Positions 28,278 through 36,309 of a DNA stretch of 64,000 nucleotides are shown here, piece after piece. This stretch comes from Tsuneonella flava (GTDB taxonomy: Bacteria; Pseudomonadota; Alphaproteobacteria; Sphingomonadales; Sphingomonadaceae), in the NCBI RefSeq assembly GCF_002870965.1, contig NZ_PHSO01000001.1, positions 310,001-374,000 of the forward strand, written 5' to 3'. Every line of letters begins with the position of its first letter. Within the stretch, counting starts at the first letter, position 1. Below the pieces are notes generated by a model that made no database searches, was not told the DNA's origin, and saw nothing but the letters and a program-made list of their open reading frames with translations. Both the position numbers and the translations under genes were made by a program.

Positions 28278-28412
28278 GGGCCCTGAGTGCCCTGCTGTCC
28301 TACACGGCGGGCAACTGGCATGACGGGGCATGGTCAGCGCACATGATATCGGGGCAATTGCATCCAACTACGATCGGCTTACGCACTCATGCAAAGGCCT
28401 GACTTTTTCCGC

Positions 28413-28437
28413 TCAGGACAGTGTAACATGTGGTCCA
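28413..28437 (+). repeat. TCAGGACAGTGTAACATGTG motif (copy 2)
   Basis: TCAGGACAGTGTAACATGTG followed by GTCCA, with CTTTTT a few bases upstream as in the other copies. The ends GGAC and GTCC are complementary. This copy lies between convergent genes, not in front of a gene on its strand. Confidence 0.6.
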
Positions 28438-28521
28438 TGTCTCACTCCGCAGCGAGGAGCGGCGGGCTATCCGGCCATCACCTATTCAGCCGGAAACGGC
28501 ACCGGCGATGCCATCGCCGGT

Positions 28522-29832
28522 TCAGCCTCCGGCCACTCTCACCAGCGCCTCGGTTTCCAGCAGATAGATGCTCGCCCCGGCAAGATAGCCAAGAATTGCC
28601 AGGGGGCTGAACTTGCGGAGATACCACAGGAAATCGATCTTCTCGATGCCCATTGCGGCAACACCCGCAGCAGAACCGATAATCAGAATCGAACCACCCG
28701 TACCAGCGCAATAGGCCATGAATTCCCACAGGAAGCTGTCCTGCGGGTAAAGGTCCATCGGGTACATACCCATCGCCGCAGCCACCATCGGCACGTTATC
28801 GACGATGGCGCTAACTGCGCCGAACACCATCACGATCACATCCAGCCTGCCGATCTCTGTATCGAGCCACTGAGCCACACTGGCCAGCACCCCGGCATGC
28901 TCCAGTGTCGCCACCGCCAGCAGAATACCGACGAAGAAGGTAATGGCGCTCATGTCGATCCGCGCCAGCGCGTTGACGATTGTCACCTGCTGCCGTTCTT
29001 CCCACGGTTTGTCGCGGTGCATCAGATCGCCCACCGCCCACACCAGCCCCAATCCGAACAGGATGCCAAGGAACGGCGGCAGATGGGTAATCCCCTTGAA
29101 CACCGGCACCGCCAGCAATGTGCCCAGCCCCAGCGCGAACATCACATTGCGTTCGAGAGCAGGGGTTTGGTAAATCGGTTCATCACCGGCGCCCACTGTC
29201 ACGGGATCGGGTGCGACGACCTTCCGCCCGCGCAGCCAGTAACTGACGATCATCAGCGGGACGAGCATGTTGATAAGGCTCGGCAGGATCAGCTTGCTGG
29301 TAATCGCAGCGGTGGTCACTTCGCCGTTGATCCACAGCATCGTGGTGGTCACGTCGCCAATCGGGGACCACGCACCGCCTGCATTGGCGGCGATCACCAC
29401 CATGCCGGTCACCAACAGGCGGTCCTCCCGCTCTTTCAGCAGCTTGCGGACCAGCGAGACGATCACGATCGTCGTCGTCAGGTTATCGAGCGCGGCCGAA
29501 AGGAAGAACGTGACGAACGAGATGAACCACACCAATGTGGCCATTGTCTGCGCTCGCATACGGGATGTGATGACGGCGAAGCCATCATGGGCATCGACCA
29601 CCTCGACCACTGTCATCGCACCCAGCAGGAAGAACGCGATCTGCGCGGTATTGACCAGCGATTCGGACAGGTTCTCGTCAACGACATCCGGGCTTGCCGA
29701 AGCAAGGGCGTAAACGGTCCACAACAGACCTGCCCCGATCAGAGCAGCCGCGGATTTGTTGACGCCGGTGGGTTCTTCCAGCGCGATGAATATGTAGGCG
29801 ACAATGAAGATCAGGACGAGCGTGGTTACCAT
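28522..29832 (-). CDS. nhaD: NhaD-type Na+/H+ antiporter
   Basis: 436 residues, about twelve membrane helices, of the ion transporter superfamily. NAGGAWSPIGDVTTTMLWINGE is the diagnostic NhaD sequence, joined by SAALDNLTTTIVIVSLVRKLL and AVSAIVDNVPMVAAAMGMY. NhaD extrudes sodium or lithium in salt-adapted bacteria. Having NhaA and NhaD side by side, convergent, suggests a marine or saline life style. The first 20 residues are a membrane span, so the ATG at 29832 is right. gloA lies 88 bases upstream in the same direction. Confidence 0.93.
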   Translation of the reverse strand: MVTTLVLIFIVAYIFIALEEPTGVNKSAAALIGAGLLWTVYALASASPDVVDENLSESLVNTAQIAFFLLGAMTVVEVVDAHDGFAVITSRMRAQTMATLVWFISFVTFFLSAALDNLTTTIVIVSLVRKLLKEREDRLLVTGMVVIAANAGGAWSPIGDVTTTMLWINGEVTTAAITSKLILPSLINMLVPLMIVSYWLRGRKVVAPDPVTVGAGDEPIYQTPALERNVMFALGLGTLLAVPVFKGITHLPPFLGILFGLGLVWAVGDLMHRDKPWEERQQVTIVNALARIDMSAITFFVGILLAVATLEHAGVLASVAQWLDTEIGRLDVIVMVFGAVSAIVDNVPMVAAAMGMYPMDLYPQDSFLWEFMAYCAGTGGSILIIGSAAGVAAMGIEKIDFLWYLRKFSPLAILGYLAGASIYLLETEALVRVAGG

Positions 29833-29920
29833 AGCCGCGCCCTTCGCAAATTCGCCGCGCTAAAGCCAGCGCAAGCGGCCCGTTTGCGACCAAAGTCGCC
29901 CGCGAGCCGCCTCCCCCGGA

Positions 29921-30358
29921 TTACCAGGTGCCGGTGTTTTCCATGCTTGCCCAAGGCTCTTGCGGAGGGAGATGGCCATCCTGCAACAGCTCCACTGAAA
30001 TACCGTCGGGCGATTTCACGAATGCCATATGCCCGTCGCGCGGCGGACGGTGAACCGTATGCCCAGCATCCATGATCCGCTGACAGGTCGCATAGATGTC
30101 ATCGACGCGGTAAGCGAGATGGCCGAAATTGCGACCGTTATCATACATTTCAGGGGCGGAACCGTCTTCGGGCGGCCAGTTGTACGTCAGCTCAACCTCG
30201 GCAACGCCCTCTTCCCCCGGCGCGGCAAGGAAGATCAGAGTAAAGCGCGCGGCTTCGACGTCGAAGCGGCGGACTTCTTCCAGACCGATCAGATTGAAGA
30301 ACGCAATCGTTGCATCCGGATCGGTCACACGAATCATAGTGTGCAGGAACTTTGTCAT
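29921..30358 (-). CDS. gloA: Lactoylglutathione lyase (glyoxalase I)
   Basis: 145 residues, one VOC-fold protein with both half-domains. The metal ligands His6, Glu56, His80 and Glu123 are in place (LHTMIRV, VELTYNW, FGHLAYRV, SVELLQ). It isomerises the methylglyoxal-glutathione adduct to S-lactoylglutathione. The start has GGAGGT six bases upstream. It lies between the porin terminator and nhaD. Other VOC enzymes such as methylmalonyl-CoA epimerase are less likely given ELTYNW and the length. Confidence 0.9.
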   Translation of the reverse strand: MTKFLHTMIRVTDPDATIAFFNLIGLEEVRRFDVEAARFTLIFLAAPGEEGVAEVELTYNWPPEDGSAPEMYDNGRNFGHLAYRVDDIYATCQRIMDAGHTVHRPPRDGHMAFVKSPDGISVELLQDGHLPPQEPWASMENTGTW

Positions 30359-30434
30359 GGGGATACCTCCATTTCACCGCCCCCATCGCAGCCAACACCC
30401 CTGCCAGACAAGCCCCATGCGAATGAGGCATCAA

Positions 30435-30463
30435 TAAAAACGGGGGGCACAATGGCCCCCCGT
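30435..30463 (-). terminator. Intrinsic terminator of the TorF porin gene
   Basis: On the minus strand ACGGGGGGCC, a short loop and GCCCCCCGT are followed by TTTTTATT. It starts about 28 bases behind the porin stop codon; a textbook hairpin and T-run. Confidence 0.85.
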
Positions 30464-30490
30464 TCCCCCCTTAAACGCTGTCAGTCGGGA

Positions 30491-31465
30491 TCAGAAGCTG
30501 ACGCCCAGCGTGCCGACAATCGTGCCATCGGTGAAACCGTCGTCCACACCCAGCGCCTTCGCCTGGGGTGCTTCGACGCCGATGTACGACACACCGATTT
30601 CCAGCTTGTCGAGTACAGTCATGCTCGCCCCGATGGACCAGTCCCACGCTGTCTTGTCGGTGCTGAGCCCGGCGGTGTAATCCGGTGCGAGCGCCCCGCT
30701 GGTGTATCCGAGGTGGGCCGAAAGCGACACGGGCGTATTGGGAATGCCGACGCCCAGTTCGCCATGCAGATAGAGGTTGTCGTTTCCGCCCAGCGAGTCC
30801 TGCTTCCAGGCATAGTTGATGCCCAGGCTTGCCTCGACCGGCCCCAGCGTGGTGCTGACGGTGGCATAGGGTTCCCAGTAATCGACCGGGTCGAAAGCAC
30901 CGTCGTTGGTCGGATAGACGAAATAGACCATGCCGATGTCGAACGTGACGCCATCGGAGACATCGCCGCTCCACCCGGCAATCAGATCGAGCTCCATATT
31001 GCCGTAAGACGCGCCGCCTGCAAGTGACGAAGCCCATGTGCCGACATACACGCCGCTGTCGTGGGTGACTGTGATGCCGCCCTGAATCGCCGGATCGCCC
31101 GCCGAAAGCGATGCGCCGCGGAAGCGGTAATCGGTCACCAGCGTTACGCTGCCCGATACGGTAAGGCCGGTTTCGCCCGCCTTGTTGCTGTCTTCGACCG
31201 GCTGGCTGGTGCGGATAACCGCACCCGATGTTTCAAGCGATGCAGCGGTATCGACGGAAGACAACGCATCGCTGTCGAAAGAAATGGCGCCGATAGCGCC
31301 GGTCGCAGCCGGAGTGGCATTCAGCGACACAGAATCGAGCGACGACACATCGACCGATGTATCGACAATCGCTCCACCGTTGTCGGACGCCAAAGCGGGC
31401 GCTGCGATGAGGGCGGACGAACTGAGAATCGTTGCAGCGGCAAGGCTGCGAATGGACGTGAGCAT
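30491..31465 (-). CDS. TorF-family outer-membrane protein (putative porin)
   Basis: 324 residues. A signal peptide (cleavage after PALA, about residue 26) is followed by an unusual stretch of about 85 residues rich in Ser, Asp, Thr and Val (DTSVDVSSLDSVSLNATP), then a barrel of about 220 residues beginning GSVTLVTDYRFRGASLSAGDPAIQGGITV, the TorF signature, and ending in GTLGVSF with a terminal Phe. It probably inserts in the outer membrane; substrate unknown. ATG 31465 is set by AAAGGAG eight bases upstream and by the signal peptide. A strong terminator follows, so it is monocistronic. Confidence 0.88.
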   Translation of the reverse strand: MLTSIRSLAAATILSSSALIAAPALASDNGGAIVDTSVDVSSLDSVSLNATPAATGAIGAISFDSDALSSVDTAASLETSGAVIRTSQPVEDSNKAGETGLTVSGSVTLVTDYRFRGASLSAGDPAIQGGITVTHDSGVYVGTWASSLAGGASYGNMELDLIAGWSGDVSDGVTFDIGMVYFVYPTNDGAFDPVDYWEPYATVSTTLGPVEASLGINYAWKQDSLGGNDNLYLHGELGVGIPNTPVSLSAHLGYTSGALAPDYTAGLSTDKTAWDWSIGASMTVLDKLEIGVSYIGVEAPQAKALGVDDGFTDGTIVGTLGVSF

Positions 31466-31741
31466 GGCAAACTCCTTTAAGTTTGTGCCTTCGTCCCTAC
31501 CTGCGTATCCACCCGTTCCCATCTTTGATTGCGGAAATCTGCGGTAAATGCACAATAAATGTGCATGGACATGCTGCACCGCACAAGAAAAATGTCGCTA
31601 CCTTTCGTAAATCACCTGCATAGTGTTGATTTTAGGCATCAGGGGGTGGTTCATTCCTGCGTCAGCCATTGCCCGCCATCGGGCTCTCGCCTATGTGGCG
31701 CCTGCGTGCTGCGCGCGCAAAGCACTTCCGGCCCAATCGTT

Positions 31742-32551
31742 ATGCTATCATCTCTCCGTCGCCTCTTTCGTCCTGATACTCCTGCCTCGGCGATGACCGC
31801 CGTTCCGGCGGGCACACGCTATTATGCGGTGGGCGATATCCACGGGCAACGCGCGCTGTTCGATGCGTTGCTGGACGCGATCGCTCAGGACGATGCCGCC
31901 CGTGCGCCTGCCGATACACGCATTGTGCTGCTGGGCGATCTGGTGGACCGCGGGCCGGATAGCGCCGGGGTCATCGCCCGCGCCCGCCAGCTACAGGCGG
32001 AACGCCCCACCACTCTGCTGGCCGGCAATCACGAGGAAATGTTCCTCTCCGCATTCGAGGATACTGGAATGCTGCGCCATTTCCTGCGCCACGGTGGCCG
32101 GGAAACGGTGATGAGTTATGGTGTGAAGCGCAAGGAATACGACAACGCCACGCTCGATGAATTGCAGGACATCATGCACAAGGTCATCCCGGAGGAAGAC
32201 CGCGCCTTTGTTGCCGCATTCGACACGCACCATCTGGCTGGCGATTATCTGTTCGTCCATGCCGGGATCGCGCCCGGCGTTCCTCTGGAACAGCAGAAGC
32301 GCCATCACCTGATGTGGATCCGCGAAGAATTCATCACCTATGATGCGCCGCACGAACACATGATCGTGCATGGCCATACGATCAGTGCCGAGGTCGACGC
32401 GCGCGCCAACCGGATCGGCATCGATACCGGTGCCTATAACACCGGCCGCCTGACAGCTCTGGCGCTGGAGGGGACATCGCGCCGCACGATTCAGGCAGTC
32501 AAAGGCGAAGACGGCGCGATCACGATCGAAACGGAATCCCTCTGCGCCTGA
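31742..32551 (+). CDS. Metallophosphoesterase, serine/threonine protein phosphatase type
   Basis: 269 residues with the calcineurin-like motifs YAVGDIHGQ, VLLGDLVDRGPDS, LLAGNHEEM, FVHAGIAPG and MIVHGHT in order. These place it with bacterial PrpA/ApaH-like protein phosphatases that use two metal ions. Substrate may be phosphoproteins or dinucleoside polyphosphates. ATG 31742 is preferred: the upstream in-frame codons overlap the porin promoter region. It is divergent from the porin gene across 276 bases in which nothing else is recognised. Confidence 0.9.
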   Translation: MLSSLRRLFRPDTPASAMTAVPAGTRYYAVGDIHGQRALFDALLDAIAQDDAARAPADTRIVLLGDLVDRGPDSAGVIARARQLQAERPTTLLAGNHEEMFLSAFEDTGMLRHFLRHGGRETVMSYGVKRKEYDNATLDELQDIMHKVIPEEDRAFVAAFDTHHLAGDYLFVHAGIAPGVPLEQQKRHHLMWIREEFITYDAPHEHMIVHGHTISAEVDARANRIGIDTGAYNTGRLTALALEGTSRRTIQAVKGEDGAITIETESLCA

Positions 32552-32601
32552 TACTTACTGGCGTAGCCGGTTAATATGCAGATGTGAAATGCAGGCACAG
32601 G

Positions 32602-33014
32602 TGTCAGGGGGCCTGTAAGCCGGGTTCTGTACCGCCGACGGTATCCGAACATGCCGGACCGTATCGGCAGTGGCAGCCATTCATCTGGGCGACGGATTGC
32701 TCCGTGCGCTCAAGCAGCCAACCCGGGCGGGCGGGTCCGAAACAGACCTGCCCCGCTTTCGCGAAGGCGCGCCGCCCCTATTCGGCCTTGCTCCGGGTGG
32801 GGTTTGCCATGCGGGCCCTGTCACCAGCGCCCCGGTGCGCCTTTACCGCACCCTTTCACCCTTGCCTGTGAGGTTTCCCTCCATCGGCGGTATACTCTCT
32901 GTGGCACTTTCCCTCGGCTTGCGCCGGGCGGGCGTTACCCGCCACCCTTGCTTCGTGGAGCCCGGACTTTCCTCGACACGGGTTACCCCGCACGCGGCTG
33001 CCCGGCCCCCTGAC
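32602..33014 (-). ncRNA. rnpB: RNase P RNA (class A)
   Basis: Read on the minus strand, the 5' part has GAGGAAAGTCCGGGCTCC, then a GGCGGGTAACGCCCGCC helix, GAGGGAAAGTGCCACAGAGA and the core ACAGGCAAGGGTGAAAGGGT; the 3' part has ACAGAACCCGGCTTACAGG. These are the conserved blocks CR-I to CR-V of bacterial RNase P RNA, the ribozyme that trims tRNA 5' ends. The terminal helix P1 pairs CAGGGGGC at the 5' end (about 33013) with GCCCCCTG at the 3' end (about 32604). About 410 nucleotides, normal size. Ends are accurate to a few bases. Confidence 0.95.
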
Positions 33015-33062
33015 GGAGCGGCATATAGTGGCACACGTGCCTGCAGGGAAGAGCGTCTGGCG

Positions 33063-33428
33063 CTACTCTGCCGCCTTGTCGGCATACTGATCGTATGCTT
33101 CGAGCGCCTGAGCCGCATACATCGCGCTCGGCCCGGCGCCCATATACACCGCCAGCCCCATAGTTTCGGCAATCTCTTCACGTGACGCGCCATGCTTCCG
33201 CGCACCTTCGACATGGAACGTAATGCAGGGATCGCACCGTGTCGCCACTGCAATGGCCACGGCCAGCAATTCCTTGGTCTTGGCATCAAGAGCGCCGCCT
33301 TCGTGTGCCGCAGCCCCCATGTCGCGAAACGCCTTCATCACGCCCGGCGCACCCTTGTGCAGTTCGCGTATCGCGGGAACGAGATTGGCGGCCATCGCGG
33401 GCCAGTCCTTGAATTCGGTATGTGCCAT
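33063..33428 (-). CDS. Carboxymuconolactone decarboxylase family protein (AhpD-like)
   Basis: 121 residues, all-helical. CDPCITFHVEGARKHG holds the redox pair Cys65 and Cys68 and His72, the pattern of AhpD-like members that act as peroxide-detoxifying thiol proteins rather than as true decarboxylases. GGALDAKTKELLAVAIAVATRC is the conserved lead-in. GGAGTGAAAG lies just before the ATG. The gene lies upstream of rnpB on the same strand and is not clearly part of an operon. Confidence 0.88.
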   Translation of the reverse strand: MAHTEFKDWPAMAANLVPAIRELHKGAPGVMKAFRDMGAAAHEGGALDAKTKELLAVAIAVATRCDPCITFHVEGARKHGASREEIAETMGLAVYMGAGPSAMYAAQALEAYDQYADKAAE

Positions 33429-33505
33429 CTTTCACTCCTTCACATCTGTTGTTGCGTAATGTCTCACCGGACGCACGCGAGAACATTGATTTGAATCAAG
33501 AATGT

Positions 33506-34213
33506 TCAGCGCGAAAGGCCGCGATCGCGGTCGAGCAACAACTGGAAAAGGATCGCGCGCACCTGACCATCGATCTGGCCGTCGATCCGCTCTGGCCGCC
33601 AGCGGCGCTGGAACGCCTCCACCACTTTGTGCCCGTCGGTGATGTCGTACCCGAACCGTTCGAGCGCGAGATAGAACGCCGCATCGTTATCGAACGGATC
33701 GCCCCGCTCCAGCTTTTCCGGCTTGGGCAGGCAAAGGCCATATTCCGCCAGCCGGTCCCACGGAAACAGCTCCCCCGGATCGACCTTGCGCGCGGGGGCC
33801 ACATCCGAATGCGCCACTACGTTGGCGCGCGGGATATCGTAGTGTTTCACGATCCGCGCCAGCAACGGCACAAGCGCGTCGATCTGAACATCGCTGAACG
33901 GACGATAGCCAAGCGCGTGGCCCGGATGGTCCAGTTCAATCCCGATACTGGCCGAATTCACATCGCGATGCCCACGCCAATACGATTGCCCGGCGTGCCA
34001 TGCGCGCTGTTCTTCCGGCACCAGACGGATGACTTCGCCCGCCTCGCTGATCAGGTAATGCGCGCTGACTTCAGCCGCCGGATCGCATAGCCGGTCGAGC
34101 GCGACCTCCGCATTTTCCATTTCGGTATAATGCAGCACGACCATCGAGATCGGCAGCTTACGCTCGTTGCAATTGGGCGACAGCCGTTCGCGATGGACAA
34201 GCTCGTCGGCCAT
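33506..34213 (-). CDS. N-acetylmuramoyl-L-alanine amidase, AmpD/AmiD type
   Basis: 235 residues. The Amidase_2 zinc site is visible: His in MVVLHYTEM, His in VVAHSDVAPARKVDPG, with the catalytic Asp/Lys of that same segment. IGIELDHPGHALGYRPFSDVQ is the usual middle motif. A C-terminal peptidoglycan-binding-like region (about 155-235) contains YDITDGHKVVEAFQRRWRPERIDG. No signal peptide, so it probably recycles anhydromuropeptides in the cytoplasm. ATG 34213 overlaps the chpT stop by one base (TGATG). Confidence 0.92.
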   Translation of the reverse strand: MADELVHRERLSPNCNERKLPISMVVLHYTEMENAEVALDRLCDPAAEVSAHYLISEAGEVIRLVPEEQRAWHAGQSYWRGHRDVNSASIGIELDHPGHALGYRPFSDVQIDALVPLLARIVKHYDIPRANVVAHSDVAPARKVDPGELFPWDRLAEYGLCLPKPEKLERGDPFDNDAAFYLALERFGYDITDGHKVVEAFQRRWRPERIDGQIDGQVRAILFQLLLDRDRGLSR

Positions 34214-34857
34214 CAACCCTCCGGCAACACTGCGCCGAGCACGAGCGCATCGTCATGCAACGCATATTGCAGCCCGCCACCAGCTCGCTCCGCCAGCAGG
34301 GCCAGCATATGGGCCGCCGCAGTGCGACTGGTTATCTGGCTACCATCGAGATTCCCCTCCAGCGCCTCGCCAATGGATTCGTCGAAGGCGATTTTCGGGC
34401 CGGCCGCGCGCACAACGATTTCGCTGGTGCCGTCGCGCAGTTCCGCGCCGATATCCAGTGTCCCGCCCCGCACCAGCGCATCCAGCCCGATTTGCGCCAG
34501 ATTGAGCAGCACTTTGACCGCCGACTTGGGTAAGCGATCAGCGGAAAGCGCCCAGTGCACTTCGACGCGTTTGGCCGACGCGACCAGCGATTCGATCACC
34601 GATTTCGCTTCGTCCACCGGCACGGCTTCCCCGAAACCGCCAGCGGCCCCGAATGCGAGACGAAAGAACTTGAGTTTATCGGCAGTCGTCCTCGCGCTTT
34701 GTTCGAGCAGTTCCATACATCGCTGGCGCATTTCCGGATCGCGCTCGTCAGCCAGCAATTCCAGCCCGTTGTTAAGCGCACCCACAGGCGACAGCATATC
34801 GTGGCACAGGCGAGAGCACAGCAAGCTGGCGAGATCGAGAGCGTCGGTATCGTTCAT
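34213..34857 (-). CDS. chpT: Histidine phosphotransferase ChpT
   Basis: 214 residues. LLCSRLCHDMLSPVGALNNGLELL carries the phosphorylatable His19 in the DHp-like helix, followed by a degenerate ATPase-like fold without ATP-binding boxes, as in Caulobacter ChpT. It passes phosphate from the kinase CckA to CtrA and CpdR, thereby linking cell cycle, CtrA activity and ClpXP-driven proteolysis. ATG 34857 gives MNDTDALDLASLLCSRLCHD; the 24 upstream codons in frame lie in the promoter region. It is translationally coupled to the amidase gene. Confidence 0.92.
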   Translation of the reverse strand: MNDTDALDLASLLCSRLCHDMLSPVGALNNGLELLADERDPEMRQRCMELLEQSARTTADKLKFFRLAFGAAGGFGEAVPVDEAKSVIESLVASAKRVEVHWALSADRLPKSAVKVLLNLAQIGLDALVRGGTLDIGAELRDGTSEIVVRAAGPKIAFDESIGEALEGNLDGSQITSRTAAAHMLALLAERAGGGLQYALHDDALVLGAVLPEG

Positions 34858-35021
34858 TTGAAGTCGTCGTCTCCTGACGATTGGAGCATTTGGTGAACAA
34901 TCCTTAAACGAACTTTCGCGTCGTTCCACCCGCAGTTTCTGTTCGATGCGACATCGCGCCCCGCTTGCATGTAGAAATTCTTGGTTGCGGGCCGCTCGTC
35001 TCCCGGCAACTACTCCTCCTC

Positions 35022-35897
35022 ATGGACAATTCGTGCGAAGACAAATCATATATTCTGGCCCTCTCGTGCAAGGATCAGGTCGGCATTGTCGCCGCGGTCA
35101 GCGCGCACCTGGCCGCCCACGATGGATTTATCCTCGATAGCCAGCAATATGCCGACCTTGCTCTCGGCAGCTTTTTCATGCGGGTCGAATTTGCCGGAGC
35201 GGGGCCGGCATTTCCCGACAGGATAGAACAATTGCGCGACGGATTCGCCCCTGTTGCCGCGCAGTACGGGATGCGTTGGGAACTCGTCGCCGCGGCAGAG
35301 CGTCCGCGCGTGCTGGTCGCTGTATCGAAGGGCAGCCATTGCCTCAACGATCTGCTGCACCGCTGGCGCACGGGCAACCTGCCGGTGGACATCGTCGGGG
35401 TCGTATCCAACCACCCGGATCTGCGCGATCTGACCGAATGGCACGGAATCGCGTTTCATCATCTGCCGATCGGCCCCGATGGCAAGGATGCACAGGAGCA
35501 GAAAATCCTCGCCCTGCATGAAGAACTGCGGGCCGATTATCTGGTGCTTGCGCGCTATATGCAGGTGCTGTCCTCCACCACCGTCGACAGGCTGGCGGGC
35601 AAATGCATCAACATTCACCACAGCTTCCTGCCCAGTTTCAAAGGCGCGCGGCCCTATCATCAGGCCCATAGCCAAGGCGTGAAGCTGATCGGCGCGACCG
35701 CGCACTTCGTGACCAGCGATCTGGATGAAGGGCCGATCATCGAACAGGATGTCGAACGGGTGGATCACCGCGCCACGCAAGACGATCTGGTGCGGATCGG
35801 TCGCGATATCGAAGCGCGGGTGCTGGCCCGCGCTGTTCGCTGGGTGGCGGAACGGCGGGTGTTCCTCAACGGAGTGCGAACTGTCGTGTTCCGGTAG
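35022..35897 (+). CDS. purU: Formyltetrahydrofolate deformylase
   Basis: 291 residues. An N-terminal ACT domain (about 5-85, YILALSCKDQVGIVAAVSAHLAAHDGFIL) and a formyltransferase-fold domain with the catalytic Asn/His/Asp in INIHHSFLPSFKGARPYHQA and THFVTSDLDEGPIIEQD-like text. The enzyme releases formate from 10-formyl-THF for purine synthesis and one-carbon balance. ATG 35022 is preferred over ATG 34965, which adds 19 residues not expected in the family. It is divergent from chpT across about 165 bases. Confidence 0.95.
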   Translation: MDNSCEDKSYILALSCKDQVGIVAAVSAHLAAHDGFILDSQQYADLALGSFFMRVEFAGAGPAFPDRIEQLRDGFAPVAAQYGMRWELVAAAERPRVLVAVSKGSHCLNDLLHRWRTGNLPVDIVGVVSNHPDLRDLTEWHGIAFHHLPIGPDGKDAQEQKILALHEELRADYLVLARYMQVLSSTTVDRLAGKCINIHHSFLPSFKGARPYHQAHSQGVKLIGATAHFVTSDLDEGPIIEQDVERVDHRATQDDLVRIGRDIEARVLARAVRWVAERRVFLNGVRTVVFR

Positions 35898-35906
35898 GCG
35901 TCGGCT

Positions 35907-36296
35907 CTACCCGATACGGCAATCGACGGCAGCGAAACCATCTGGCAGATCGCGCCACCAGCGCACTTTCCCCTGCCCGAAAATCGCCCACACCCGCCCG
36001 TCGCCCGATGCCATCGCTGCATCGGTGGCGGATGGTGCAGGTGGCCCATGCGGGTGGGAATGGAAGTATCCCACCACGTCCGGCCCGCCCGCGCGCGCGG
36101 CACGGTGCGCGTCGATCAGCGCCTGCGGATCGATCTCGAAATGCGTCGCGGGCGAAAGGTGGACATTGGCGGTAGCGACTATGGTGTGAACATGCGCGCC
36201 TTCGCCTAGCAGCAGGCCGCAGGCTTCGTTCGGATGCGCTTCGGCTGCCAGACGGATCATCCGGTCGTACAGGTCGCCACTCGCAGTTATACCCAT
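35907..36296 (-). CDS. JAMM/MPN-type metalloprotease (Mov34 family)
   Basis: 129 residues. The JAMM motif is complete: Glu24 in HPNEACGLLLG, then His79, His81, Ser89 and Asp92 in HSHPHGPPAPSATD (H-x-H-x7-S-x2-D). Stand-alone bacterial proteins of this type (RadC/Mec+/CysO-peptidase-like) cleave C-terminal tails or isopeptide bonds. ATG 36296 is chosen; a GTG at 36323 would overlap the LtrA gene. It follows LtrA by 13 bases. No ubiquitin-like or ThiS-like partner is seen nearby. Confidence 0.88.
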   Translation of the reverse strand: MGITASGDLYDRMIRLAAEAHPNEACGLLLGEGAHVHTIVATANVHLSPATHFEIDPQALIDAHRAARAGGPDVVGYFHSHPHGPPAPSATDAAMASGDGRVWAIFGQGKVRWWRDLPDGFAAVDCRIG

Positions 36297-36309
36297 CGCC
36301 GCTTGTCGC

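Larger units (their letters stand above)
28202..28521. other. Non-coding interval between nhaA and nhaD
   Basis: 320 bases between two convergent antiporter genes. It contains a short tandem repeat (28236-28277) and one copy of the TCAGGACAGTGTAACATGTG motif (28413-28437). No coding ORF and no clear terminator is seen. Confidence 0.75.

Noticed and set aside
28330-30075. 581-codon plus-strand open frame opposite nhaD
   Set aside because: Composition rich in His, Arg and Gln is what results from reading the complement of a membrane protein in GC-rich DNA; nhaD motifs on the minus strand are unambiguous.
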